Source: CAILZL01 sp035548495 | GTDB taxonomy: Bacteria; Pseudomonadota; Gammaproteobacteria; Steroidobacterales; Steroidobacteraceae | Length of the DNA stretch: 64,000 nt | Assembly: GCA_035548495.1 (NCBI GenBank) | Contig: DASZSV010000003.1 | Span: 62,001 to 126,000 of the forward strand | Direction of reading: 5' to 3' | Part shown: positions 1 to 7,714 of the stretch, one piece after another | Position numbering within the stretch: position 1 is the first letter of the stretch | How the letters are laid out: the number at the start of each line of letters is the position of its first letter | Position numbers and translations under genes: made by a program | Notes under the pieces: model-generated | What the model was told of the DNA's origin: nothing | Databases searched by the model: none | What the model saw: only the letters and a program-made list of their open reading frames with translations

Positions 1-90
1 ATGGAACATGTCCACCAGCGATTTGTATTCATCCGGATTGATTTCGGCGGGAACGCCGTGCGGATAGTGTTTCAGCCAGATTTTTTCCAT
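1..90 (-). CDS. fadD: Long-chain fatty acid CoA ligase FadD, N-terminal 30 codons only
   Basis: Only the first 30 codons lie in the window; the gene runs off the left edge. The readable start (MEKIWLKHYPHGVPAEINPD, then EYKSLVDMFH) lines up closely with the beginning of Escherichia coli FadD, which shares the W-L-x-x-Y-P-x-x-V-P-x-E-I-N-P-D pattern and SLVDMF. FadD activates exogenous long-chain fatty acids to acyl-CoA at the inner membrane for beta-oxidation. No catalytic motif is visible because the AMP-binding domain lies outside. It is transcribed in the same direction as tesA, 88 bp downstream of it, so acyl-CoA ligase and acyl-CoA thioesterase are neighbours. The identification rests on the N-terminus alone. 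Confidence 0.8.
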   Translation of the reverse strand, partial: MEKIWLKHYPHGVPAEINPDEYKSLVDMFH

Positions 91-178
91 CGCGTGCTCC
101 ACCGGGAATAAGTTGTTATTTACTGCAATTGAACCAACGCGGATATGACGGCAATCACACCCTGTTTCGGTGAAGATT

Positions 179-793
179 TCAATGTCTTTGTGCAAGCAAC
201 GGCTTCAACTGCGGCCACACGGTATCCAGCAGATACGGTTGTCCTTGTTCATTGGGATGAATGTTGTCGGCCTGCATCAGGGAATCGTGCAAAGCGACAT
301 CCTTGAGAAAAAATGGCACCAGCCTGATATGCATCGACTTTGCCAGCGCCGTGTAGACATTCTTGAACGCTTGAGTATATGTGTCGCCATAATTGGGCGG
401 CATTTGAATGCCTACCAGCAACACGGCTGCCTGACTGGCTTTCGCTTCGCGGATCATCTCCGCAATGTTGTCGTGCATCTGTTTGACCGGCAGGCCGCGC
501 AGGCCGTCATTGGCACCAATTTCCAGGATGACGATGGCCGGATGATGTGTCTTCAGCAGTGCGGGAAAACGCGTCCGGGCGCCACTGCTGGTTTCACCGC
601 TGACACTGGCATTCACCACGCTGTAATCGTACCCTTGTGCACTTAACCGCTGTGACAACAAATTGACCCAGCCCGCTTGCAATTTGATCCCATAGCCCGC
701 ACTGAGGCTGTCGCCCATCACCAGAATGGTGGGCGTTGCGGCCCCCGCACTACTGAGCCATCCCATCAACATCAATGGAACAACCCAACGCAT
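179..793 (-). CDS. tesA: Arylesterase / acyl-CoA thioesterase I (SGNH hydrolase)
   Basis: A 204-residue periplasmic SGNH-family hydrolase. The signal peptide covers roughly residues 1-19 (MRWVVPLMLMGWLSSAGAA). Block I GDSLSAGYG carries the nucleophile Ser29, block II Gly66, block III GAND Asn95, and block V DNIHP gives Asp176 and His179, so all catalytic residues are present. The family hydrolyses acyl-CoAs, lysophospholipids and esters. The frame is open upstream of 793, but the extra residues show no signal peptide and overlap the divergent ybbA gene, so the Met directly before the signal peptide is taken as the start; Met at 832 is an alternative. Divergent tesA / ybbA-ybbP is the arrangement seen in E. 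coli. Confidence 0.92.
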   Translation of the reverse strand: MRWVVPLMLMGWLSSAGAATPTILVMGDSLSAGYGIKLQAGWVNLLSQRLSAQGYDYSVVNASVSGETSSGARTRFPALLKTHHPAIVILEIGANDGLRGLPVKQMHDNIAEMIREAKASQAAVLLVGIQMPPNYGDTYTQAFKNVYTALAKSMHIRLVPFFLKDVALHDSLMQADNIHPNEQGQPYLLDTVWPQLKPLLAQRH

Positions 794-830
794 GACTCCC
801 GACCAATTGAACCGCGATATTGATGGCAAC

Positions 831-1502
831 ATGAATGGCACCGTACTGGCAGCAGAGCATCTGACCATGAAGGTTAGCAGCCCCGAAGGAACTTTGACCA
901 TTCTTGATGATGTCAATGTCTTCATCCGCGCCGGAGAAACCGTCGCGATCATCGGTGCATCGGGTGCAGGTAAATCCACCCTGCTGGCATTGCTTGCAGG
1001 ACTGGATGTTCCTACGTCGGGCAAGGTCAAGCTCAACGGCAGCGAACTGACGACGCTGGACGAAGATGGCCGCGCGGCGTTGCGGGCAGCACATGTCGGT
1101 TTTGTGTTCCAGAGCTTTCATCTGGTGCCGTCATTGACTGCGCTGGAAAACGTCATGCTGCCGCTGGAACTGGCAAATCAGCCTAGTCCGCGCGACAAGG
1201 CAATGACTGCATTGCAGGAAGTGGGATTGCAGGCGCGCGCCGGACATTATCCCAATCAACTTTCCGGTGGCGAACAACAACGCGTTGCCATTGCACGCGC
1301 CTTTGTTACACATCCCGCAGTGTTGTTTGCCGACGAACCCACCGGCAATCTCGATACCGCCACGGGTGAAAAAGTTGTTGAACAACTGTTCGCCATGAAT
1401 CACGCGGCGGGAACCACATTGGTGCTGGTAACGCACGATGCCAGTCTGGCATCACGTTGTCAGCGAGTCATCCGTCTTGACATGGGGCGTGTTGTCGCAT
1501 GA
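831..1502 (+). CDS. ybbA: ABC transporter ATP-binding protein YbbA
   Basis: A 223-residue ATPase of the LolD/MacB-like family. Walker A GASGAGKS is at 42-49, the Q-loop Gln at 94, the signature LSGGEQQ from 144, and Walker B VLFADEP at 164-170, followed by a switch His in VTHD. It pairs with the FtsX-type permease encoded next, whose ATG overlaps this stop codon by four bases (ATGA), which implies translational coupling. In E. coli the YbbA-YbbP pair is proposed to act in export of lipids or lipid-like compounds, but the substrate is not settled. The start is uncertain: ATG at 792 is in frame and would overlap the tesA start codon; 831 fits the E. coli protein length better. Confidence 0.9.
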   Translation: MNGTVLAAEHLTMKVSSPEGTLTILDDVNVFIRAGETVAIIGASGAGKSTLLALLAGLDVPTSGKVKLNGSELTTLDEDGRAALRAAHVGFVFQSFHLVPSLTALENVMLPLELANQPSPRDKAMTALQEVGLQARAGHYPNQLSGGEQQRVAIARAFVTHPAVLFADEPTGNLDTATGEKVVEQLFAMNHAAGTTLVLVTHDASLASRCQRVIRLDMGRVVA

Positions 1503-4024
1503 TGCCATCACAGTCCATCATCAAGACATGGATGCACGCTGCAAGATTGTCGCTGCAAAAGATCCGCCGCGAATGGCGGGCGGGAGAACATCTTGTATTG
1601 ATCATGGCACTGCTGGTTGCGGTGACCGCATTGACCACGGTGAGCTTTTTTACCGATCGTGTGGAACGCGCCATGAAACAGCGCGGCAACGAGATTCTCG
1701 CTGCTGATCTGCGTGTTACCTCAACGCGGCCCTTGCCCGGCGGCTACTTGCAGCACGCACAGGCGCTGGGTCTGCGGACCGCGCAAGTACAGTCCTTCAA
1801 CAATGTCATTGTGTCTGGTGATGCAACCTCCATCAGCACCATCTACGCCGTTACAAAAAATTATCCATTGCGCGGCAAGTTGAAAGTCACCGATGTGCTG
1901 AACGGTCCGGTGCATGAAACAACGCAGATTCCAGCACCGGGAGAACTCTGGGTGGATGCGCGATTGTTGTCGCGATTGTCCATCAATCTCGGTACAGAAC
2001 TGAACATCGGCAAGCTGCAAGTCAAGGTCACACGGATTCTTGATTCGCGTCCTGATGAAGGATCGCAGTTTATAGAGTTTGCACCAACGGTATTGATGCG
2101 GCTCGAAGACGTGCCTGCAACCGGATTGATGGGTGAAGGCAGCCGCGCCCGTTACGTGCAGTTGTATGCCGGTGATGATGCGGGCATCACTGCATTCCAT
2201 GACTGGTGGACCCGGCAGCCGCACGACAACCAGCGCGTTGAATCATTGAGTGACGCCAGCCCGCAGGTACAAAATTCCATTGAGCGCGCTGCGAAATTTT
2301 TGAATCTCACCGCATTGACCAGTGTGTTGCTGTCCGGCATTGGCGTGGCCATGGCAGCACGCCGTTATACCGCGCGTCATCTCGATACGGTGGCATTGAT
2401 GAAAACCATCGGTGCATCACAGGCGATGGTGCTCAGCATCAGTACTCTGGAACTGGTGATGCTTGCAGTGATCGCTGGTGTGTTGGGAACCATCTTCGGT
2501 TACATTGCACAATGGGGGCTGGCCCTTGCTGCGCGCGATTTGATTCGCAGTGACCTGCCCGCACCGGGTTTAACGCCCGCACTGTTGGGCATGATTACCC
2601 CATTGATCATTCTTGCCGGATTTGCGTTGCCGCCCTTGCTGCAATTGAAACGTGTGCCGCCTGCGCGCGTATTGCGGCATACCGTCGCGCCGCCGCCATT
2701 GCGGTACTACACCGTGTATGGTGTTGCCATTGCAGCGTTATGCGCATTGCTGATTGTGCTGGTACGCGATGTACGGTTGGTGATCTTTGTTGGCATTGGC
2801 ACCATATCTACCATTGCGGTGCTGGCCAGTGCCGGATGGTTGCTGGTGCGCATGCTTAAAAGTGTACGTCACAATGTAGGCGTGTCGTGGCGCTATGGCG
2901 TCGCCAACATTGCCCGCCGCGGCCGCGAAAGCATTGTGCAACTGGTGGCCTTTGGCCTGGGATTGATGGTGTTGCTGTTGTTGTTTGTAGTGCGCAATGA
3001 TGTGCTGAATGACTGGCGCAGAAGTCTGCCACCCGACGCGCCCAACCAGTTTTTGATCAACATCAGTCCCGAACGCGCCGATGAACTCAAGCAATTTTTT
3101 GTTGATCACGGCATCGCTGCGCCGGAACTGGTTCCCATGATGCGCGCACATCTGCTGAAAGTGAACAATACGCCTGCTGCAGATTTGAAACCGAAAAACG
3201 ACAGAGGCCGCGGCTTTCTGGATCGCGAAGCCAATCTCAGTTGGTCGCGCGAATTGCCTGATGGCAACAAGCTGATTGCCGGCACATGGTGGAACGATGC
3301 TGACAACATGACAGCACCCCAAGTGTCCGTCGAAAAAAGCATTGCCGAGGCCTTTGATCTCAAGCTCGGTGACACCATGACCTACGACGTGGGTGGTCAG
3401 GAAATCACCGCCGCCATCAGCAGCATTCGCGATGTGCGCTGGGACAGTTTCAAACCCAATTTCTTCGTACTTTTTTCGCCCGGTGTGCTGGACAAAGTCG
3501 TTGGCACTTACATTACCAGCGTGCACATCAATCCATCACAACGCAGCGTGATGGGTGAGTTCTACAAGCGCTTTCCCGAAATCAGCGCTATCGACATAGA
3601 TGCCTTGATTGCACAGATTCGCGGTGTCATGGACAGTGCCACCATGGCCATTCAATACGTATTTGTATTTTCGTTGCTCGCCGGCATTGCTGTCCTGCTT
3701 GCTGCCATTCAGGCCACGCGTGATGAGCGCCGTTATGAAAGTGCGATGTTGCGAACCCTGGGCGCAAGCCGTCGTGTGGTGCTGCAAGGCGTGGCGGCAG
3801 AATTCATTGTGCTTGGCATGCTGGCGGGAATATTGGGCGCCTCTGCCGCCAGTGCAGTGGGATATCACCTTGCCACACGGGCCTTCAATCTCAACTATCA
3901 TTTCGACTTCAATGTATGGTGGATTGGTTTGCTGGGCGGCATGGTGCTGGTGGGCGTAACCGGTATTGCAGTCACACGCAGTGTCGTCAATGTACCGCCG
4001 GCCCTGAGTTTGAGGGAACGATGA
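1499..4024 (+). CDS. ybbP: FtsX-like permease YbbP of an ABC transporter
   Basis: An 841-residue inner-membrane protein. One membrane segment lies near residues 32-52, followed by a periplasmic domain to about 260. A first FtsX-like permease block follows (about 265-475), including an ARRYTARHLDTVALMKTIGAS segment typical of these permeases, then a second periplasmic domain. A second FtsX block near the C-terminus (about 715-835) has the parallel RRYESAMLRTLGASRR. This duplicated layout and length match YbbP. It would form the membrane part of the transporter powered by YbbA. It starts in an ATGA overlap with ybbA. The stop is followed within 50 bp by a degenerate repeat, so the operon probably ends here. 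Confidence 0.9.
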   Translation: MMPSQSIIKTWMHAARLSLQKIRREWRAGEHLVLIMALLVAVTALTTVSFFTDRVERAMKQRGNEILAADLRVTSTRPLPGGYLQHAQALGLRTAQVQSFNNVIVSGDATSISTIYAVTKNYPLRGKLKVTDVLNGPVHETTQIPAPGELWVDARLLSRLSINLGTELNIGKLQVKVTRILDSRPDEGSQFIEFAPTVLMRLEDVPATGLMGEGSRARYVQLYAGDDAGITAFHDWWTRQPHDNQRVESLSDASPQVQNSIERAAKFLNLTALTSVLLSGIGVAMAARRYTARHLDTVALMKTIGASQAMVLSISTLELVMLAVIAGVLGTIFGYIAQWGLALAARDLIRSDLPAPGLTPALLGMITPLIILAGFALPPLLQLKRVPPARVLRHTVAPPPLRYYTVYGVAIAALCALLIVLVRDVRLVIFVGIGTISTIAVLASAGWLLVRMLKSVRHNVGVSWRYGVANIARRGRESIVQLVAFGLGLMVLLLLFVVRNDVLNDWRRSLPPDAPNQFLINISPERADELKQFFVDHGIAAPELVPMMRAHLLKVNNTPAADLKPKNDRGRGFLDREANLSWSRELPDGNKLIAGTWWNDADNMTAPQVSVEKSIAEAFDLKLGDTMTYDVGGQEITAAISSIRDVRWDSFKPNFFVLFSPGVLDKVVGTYITSVHINPSQRSVMGEFYKRFPEISAIDIDALIAQIRGVMDSATMAIQYVFVFSLLAGIAVLLAAIQATRDERRYESAMLRTLGASRRVVLQGVAAEFIVLGMLAGILGASAASAVGYHLATRAFNLNYHFDFNVWWIGLLGGMVLVGVTGIAVTRSVVNVPPALSLRER

Positions 4025-4069
4025 CATCTTCTTACAATGATTATCGCAGCAGCGGTTAGTTTTTATTCA

Positions 4070-4150
4070 TCGTCACAAAAACGGGAATCCAGTAATCAAC
4101 GGATCCTTTGCACTTTTTTACGAGCCCCCGTTTTCGCGGGGATGGCATTA
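4070..4150. repeat. Degenerate copy of the CGTCATTCCCGCG-type inverted repeat
   Basis: The left half reads CGTCA then ACGGGAATCCAG. The right half carries CCCCCGTTTTCGCGGGGATG. It is the first of several related copies in the window (others near 13411, 32396, 33436, 35287, 56651 and 58498). The arms have decayed more than in the later copies. It lies between ybbP and the EamA transporter gene and contains no convincing ORF. Confidence 0.6.
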
Positions 4151-4254
4151 CAGCTGTCTGCGTTCTTGTCGCACGCAAAGCAATGTCAGCAATTATTCCG
4201 TCTGATAACAAATACCGGGTGGTTACCATTGTTATTCCATGTCATGCTTGTTGA

Positions 4255-5160
4255 ATGACCGATGGCAGACTGAAAGTCAAAATCTGGATTGCGCTGGTGG
4301 CGCTGTATATCGTGTGGGGTTCAACCTACCTTGGCATGCGTATCGCCATTGAAACCATTCCGCCTTTTGTTCAAGGTGCAATCCGTTTCTTCATTTCCGG
4401 TGTCATCATCATCACGTGGCAGCGGTTCAACGGCGAGTCCATGCCAACGGGACGTCAATGGATTTCGTGTGCAATTATCGGTAACTTGCTGCTGGTAGGC
4501 GGCAATGGACTTGTGTCATGGGCGGAACAGACCATTCCATCAGGCATTGCGGCATTGATCATTGCTGCCGTTCCCATGTTCATGGTGATCATGGAAGCAT
4601 TGCGGCCGCATGGTCACAAGCCAACGTTAAAAGCACTGATTGGATTGTGCATCGGCTTTATCGGCATTTACATCCTGGTGGCGCCAGGTGCGGGTTTGCA
4701 CCATCAAGCATTGAACGTGGCGGGCGTGCTTGCGTTGCTGGCAGCATGCGTGTTCTGGTCCATCGGTTCGGTTTACAGCAAGGCGGCAGATGTGCCCGCT
4801 TCTGCATTTGTGACCATGGGTGCGGAAATGCTGATGGGCAGCGTGGGCTTGCTGGTCATGTCGTTGCTGACTCACGAGTTGCAGCACTGGCATGTGTCGG
4901 ATATTTCAGCGCGCTCCATGTATGGTCTGGCGTACCTTGTCGCAATCGGATCAATGATCGGTTTTGGCTCATACATATGGTTGCTTAAACATGCGCCAAT
5001 TTCCCTGGTTGCAACCTATGCTTACGTTAATCCCATTGTTGCTGTGCTGCTCGGTGCGTGGATTGTCAATGAACCACTTGATCCGCATATCTGGATTGCA
5101 ACAGCAATCATCATTGGATCGGTGATGCTGGTGAATAGCAAAAGAGCAACGTCCCCGTGA
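4255..5160 (+). CDS. EamA/DMT-family transporter (YedA-like exporter)
   Basis: A 301-residue protein with about ten hydrophobic segments arranged as two five-helix EamA repeats. The first begins at IWIALVALYIVWGSTYLG, which contains the family hallmark W-G-S-T-Y at about residues 21-25; the second begins near residue 150 (GVLALLAACVFWSIGSVYSK). The C-terminal end (AYVNPIVAVLLGAW followed by E-P) is also typical. DMT carriers of this kind export amino acids, drugs or other small metabolites; the substrate cannot be read from sequence. No strong ribosome binding site precedes the ATG. The gene stands alone between a repeat and a convergent gene ending two bases after its stop. Confidence 0.85.
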   Translation: MTDGRLKVKIWIALVALYIVWGSTYLGMRIAIETIPPFVQGAIRFFISGVIIITWQRFNGESMPTGRQWISCAIIGNLLLVGGNGLVSWAEQTIPSGIAALIIAAVPMFMVIMEALRPHGHKPTLKALIGLCIGFIGIYILVAPGAGLHHQALNVAGVLALLAACVFWSIGSVYSKAADVPASAFVTMGAEMLMGSVGLLVMSLLTHELQHWHVSDISARSMYGLAYLVAIGSMIGFGSYIWLLKHAPISLVATYAYVNPIVAVLLGAWIVNEPLDPHIWIATAIIIGSVMLVNSKRATSP

Positions 5161-5161
5161 C

Positions 5162-5941
5162 CTACTCCATGTGTATCATCAACCATCCGGCTTGAAACAG
5201 ATCGCCGCGATAGTTGTAGCCTTCCAGTTTGAATTCATAGTCGCCTGCGCCGAAAGCCGATGAATTGAGACTGAAGCGCAATTCCTTGTTGGTGTCCGCC
5301 ACCATGCGGCGAATAATTACAATGCGAGCTTCGTCCACCTTGTCGATGGTCAGTGAATAACTGATGTAATGCAGCGAGCTGACATCCAGATAAAATTCCA
5401 GCAGTTTGGCTTCTGCCAACGACACGGTGAACTGCGGCGAAACGGGTCGCGATTCACTGGGCGCCAGCCGGAATGTTTGCGTCGTGCCGGGTGCTCGAAT
5501 CTTCAGTGAAGTTGCCTTGGCGGTGAGTGTCTTGATCTGCGCGCGCTGGTCCTGGGTTTTCCAGTACAACAAACCGACCAGCATCAGGCTGATCACCAGC
5601 AAGCCAATCAGGATGCGGCCAACGCGTGAATCACCCACGCGTGAACCATGTTCGTGTTCATCCTCTTCATCATCCGCTTTGCGTTTGCCAACCATTGGCT
5701 GTGGAATCGGCGTCTCAATGCGTTCGATGGTTGAAGGCAATGCGGTGAACACGCTGGTGTGAGTGCCATCAAAGTGTTTGGCCGACAGCTTGGCTTTCAT
5801 GCGCACCGGAATGGCAAACTGCTCGACGATTTCCGGATGTTCCTGGCAGAACTTTTCAAACACACGCGCTTCAATGGCGGGCAGATCGCCAGACATGTAA
5901 CGTTCGACAATGCGCTGCGCTTTGATGGTTTCGGCGTCCAT
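5162..5941 (-). CDS. Single-pass membrane protein with anti-sigma-like N-terminus, unknown function
   Basis: A 259-residue protein that I do not recognise. Residues 1-50 (I-V-E-R-Y-M-S-G-D-L-P then E-A-R-V-F-E) resemble the N-terminal helical part of putative zinc-finger anti-sigma factors, but the His/Cys zinc ligands are absent. A charged D-E-E-D-E-H-E-H stretch precedes a single membrane helix at about 110-127 (ILIGLLVISLMLVGLLYW), followed by a short coiled region. The C-terminal 110 residues look beta-rich and would be periplasmic. No sigma factor gene is adjacent. It converges on the EamA gene with one base between the stops. The membrane topology is clear; the role is not. Confidence 0.75.
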   Translation of the reverse strand: MDAETIKAQRIVERYMSGDLPAIEARVFEKFCQEHPEIVEQFAIPVRMKAKLSAKHFDGTHTSVFTALPSTIERIETPIPQPMVGKRKADDEEDEHEHGSRVGDSRVGRILIGLLVISLMLVGLLYWKTQDQRAQIKTLTAKATSLKIRAPGTTQTFRLAPSESRPVSPQFTVSLAEAKLLEFYLDVSSLHYISYSLTIDKVDEARIVIIRRMVADTNKELRFSLNSSAFGAGDYEFKLEGYNYRGDLFQAGWLMIHME

Positions 5942-6571
5942 GGATCAGCATTGTAGATTCAAAGTCCGCGCAGCCCAATGCATTGCTCGATCAAAGCGCG
6001 ATACAGCGCACATTCCAGTGAGGATGTTGCGCTGAGACGTGCATGGCTCACAGCCAGCGCATCACGCATTCTTGCATCATTCTGTCCAAGGTGGCGGGGG
6101 TCCCCACCGGATGGTTCTGCAACGCATGGGGGTTATATGCGTCACGAATCGAACTGGCTTGAATATATACACAAACTTGCCAACGACCGGCAGGATTCGT
6201 CCTTGCAGGTCAAGCAACGCGCACACGAACTGCATTCCCACGCATCGCACGCACAGCGCAGTCGCGACGAATGGTTGCAGGCGGGCTATCCGGCGCAGAT
6301 GTCGCTTCCGTTTCGCGCTGGCCGCTGATCAGAGCGCTTATCGCGGCCATTGTGCTCGATAGCTTGTCTCCAAGGAGTCTGGGTCCTCTTGTAGTCCAAA
6401 AATACACCCGGTTCCTGAGCTTCCGCCGATTGCGCTGATTCCGCTTGCCACGTCCGGGATGGTTGCCTTGCTTTTGCATTGCACCGTGTGTCGGCATTGC
6501 AAAGGCGCGCGAATCACCCCTTTCCGTTGTGCTGGACATTCCTGACTCGTTAAGTGAACGGCACAGCAGTC
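5942..6571. other. 630-bp gap with one weak small ORF
   Basis: No gene of normal size is supported here. The plus strand holds a 63-codon ORF (6137-6328), listed separately. Several overlapping frames on both strands stay open for 100-160 codons, which suggests low stop density rather than genes. The last 100 bases before 6572 contain no further motif I recognise. Confidence 0.4.
6137..6328 (+). CDS. Possible 63-residue hydrophilic protein
   Basis: ATG follows a GGGGG tract by four bases, a tight but possible ribosome binding site. The product (MRHESNWLEYIHKLANDRQD at its start) is hydrophilic, rich in His, Gln, Arg and Ala, and predicted mostly helical. There is no signal peptide and no recognisable domain. 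The frame also stays open upstream to 5978. It points toward the toxin-antitoxin pair but lies more than 240 bp before its promoter. This is a weak call based on start context and composition only. Confidence 0.25.
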   Translation: MRHESNWLEYIHKLANDRQDSSLQVKQRAHELHSHASHAQRSRDEWLQAGYPAQMSLPFRAGR

Positions 6572-6599
6572 TTGAATTTATCCACATATGGACTATTAT
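6572..6599 (+). promoter_or_regulatory. Sigma-70-type promoter of the Xre/RES operon
   Basis: A -35 box TTGAAT (6572-6577) and a -10 box TATTAT (6594-6599) are separated by 16 bp. Transcription would begin near 6606, about 23 bases before the preferred antitoxin start. The -10 box sits between the arms of the inverted repeat described at 6581-6620. Confidence 0.6.
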
Positions 6600-6620
6600 G
6601 ACCTTAAGTCCATATGTGGA
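6581..6620. promoter_or_regulatory. Perfect 14-bp inverted repeat, likely operator of the TA operon
   Basis: The arms TCCACATATGGACT (6581-6594) and AGTCCATATGTGGA (6607-6620) are exact reverse complements, separated by 12 bp. The spacer holds most of the -10 box and the probable transcription start, and the right arm runs into the Shine-Dalgarno GTGGAG. Binding here by the antitoxin or the TA complex would block initiation. Autorepression by the antitoxin is established for RES-Xre systems; this site being the operator is an inference from position and symmetry. Confidence 0.75.
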
Positions 6621-6628
6621 GTTTCTCG

Positions 6629-7030
6629 ATGATCGCCAAACCGCAAGAAGCCACTGCCCGCCCCAGTCCGGAGCAGTTGGGCGCCACCGCATTGACTGCT
6701 TTCTTCAATATCTGCGATGCCTGGGGATTGAATGCAGATGATGAACGTGTGCTGCTGGGGGCGCCTGCACGTTCCACCTTCTTCAAATGGAAAAGCAGCC
6801 GGGCTGGCCATCTCGCCGCCGATACGCTGGAGCGCATCAGTTACATCATGGGCATTTACAAGGCACTGCACATCCTGTTGCCTACGCCGGCAGCAGCGGA
6901 TGCGTGGATCAAAAAGCCCAACAAGGGGGCGATGTTTGCCGGCAAATCTGCGCTGGAAAGAATGCGTGGCGGCCGTGTGATCGACCTTGCTGATGTGCGC
7001 CGCTATCTTGATGCCGAGCGCGGCGCATGA
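6629..7030 (+). CDS. MbcA/ParS/Xre-type antitoxin (DUF2384)
   Basis: A 133-residue antitoxin of the RES-Xre class. The N-terminal two thirds form the helix-turn-helix-like region (L-G-A-P-A-R-S-T-F-F-K-W-K around 43-55). The C-terminal DUF2384 part has W93, then A-M-F-A-G-K-S-A-L-E-R-M and V-I-D-L-A-D-V-R-R-Y-L, the usual F-x-G-x-x-x-x-x-M and D-L-x-x-V-x-x-Y-L pattern. The upstream in-frame ATG at 6614 lies inside the operator arm, so the ATG at 6629, preceded by GTGGAG, is preferred. The stop overlaps the toxin start by four bases. The antitoxin should neutralise the toxin and repress the operon. Confidence 0.85.
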   Translation: MIAKPQEATARPSPEQLGATALTAFFNICDAWGLNADDERVLLGAPARSTFFKWKSSRAGHLAADTLERISYIMGIYKALHILLPTPAAADAWIKKPNKGAMFAGKSALERMRGGRVIDLADVRRYLDAERGA

Positions 7031-7710
7031 CGGAGCCAGCACAGGTTTCGCTGCACAATGCACAGGTCCATCGCATCATTCCCTCGCAATTTCCGCCCAT
7101 CAACATCTTTGAACGTGTTGTTGAACCCGGACAACTTGATGCCGCCTGGTATCTGGAAAGCCTGACCAATGACCGGCTGCGTGAACAGGCCGGTGATCTG
7201 CATTTGATATCCGAAGAAGACCGTGTCTGCGGACGTGGCAGCAGCATTGTCATGGCGGCATTCACGCACATCGGCAGACCCAGCCGTTTCAGTAATGGGG
7301 TTTACGGCGTCTATTATGCGGCACGTTCACTGAAAACAGCGGTGTATGAAACCGTCTATCATCGTCAACGCTTTCTTGCCGCCACGGACGAAGCACCCGG
7401 TGAACTCGATATGCGCGCATTCACCGCCAGGGTACGCAAACCCATGCGCGACATTCGCGCTCCGCGTTTCAAGTATCTGCATGATCCCGATGACTACACC
7501 GCTTCACAGGAATTCGGCAAGCAACGGCGCGAGAAAAATGACTGGGGACTGGTTTATAACAGCGTGCGCGATCCAGGCGGAACCTGTGTTGCGATCTTTC
7601 GTCCGCCTGCCATCAGCATTCCCGTGCAGGGTGCTGCACTTGCTTACGTGTGGGATGGCAAGCGCATCACCAGTGTGTATCAGAAGGCGGGCGTGTTGTT
7701 TGAGTTGTGA
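7027..7710 (+). CDS. RES-domain toxin
   Basis: A 227-residue RES-domain protein. Conserved polar residues are visible: Arg87 in RFSNGVYGVYYAA, Tyr97, Glu108 in AVYETVYH and Ser179 in YNSVRDPGG. Known family members such as MbcT and Pseudomonas putida RES act on NAD+, by phosphorolysis/degradation or by ADP-ribosylating a host enzyme; which activity applies here cannot be told. The ATG overlaps the antitoxin stop (ATGA), so the two are translated as a pair. It converges with korB, four bases apart. The intact active-site residues argue for a functional toxin. Confidence 0.87.
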   Translation: MTEPAQVSLHNAQVHRIIPSQFPPINIFERVVEPGQLDAAWYLESLTNDRLREQAGDLHLISEEDRVCGRGSSIVMAAFTHIGRPSRFSNGVYGVYYAARSLKTAVYETVYHRQRFLAATDEAPGELDMRAFTARVRKPMRDIRAPRFKYLHDPDDYTASQEFGKQRREKNDWGLVYNSVRDPGGTCVAIFRPPAISIPVQGAALAYVWDGKRITSVYQKAGVLFEL

Positions 7711-7714
7711 TTGA

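Noticed and set aside
4037..4258. 73-codon frame running through the first repeat
   Set aside because: Consists largely of repeat sequence and has no ribosome binding site.
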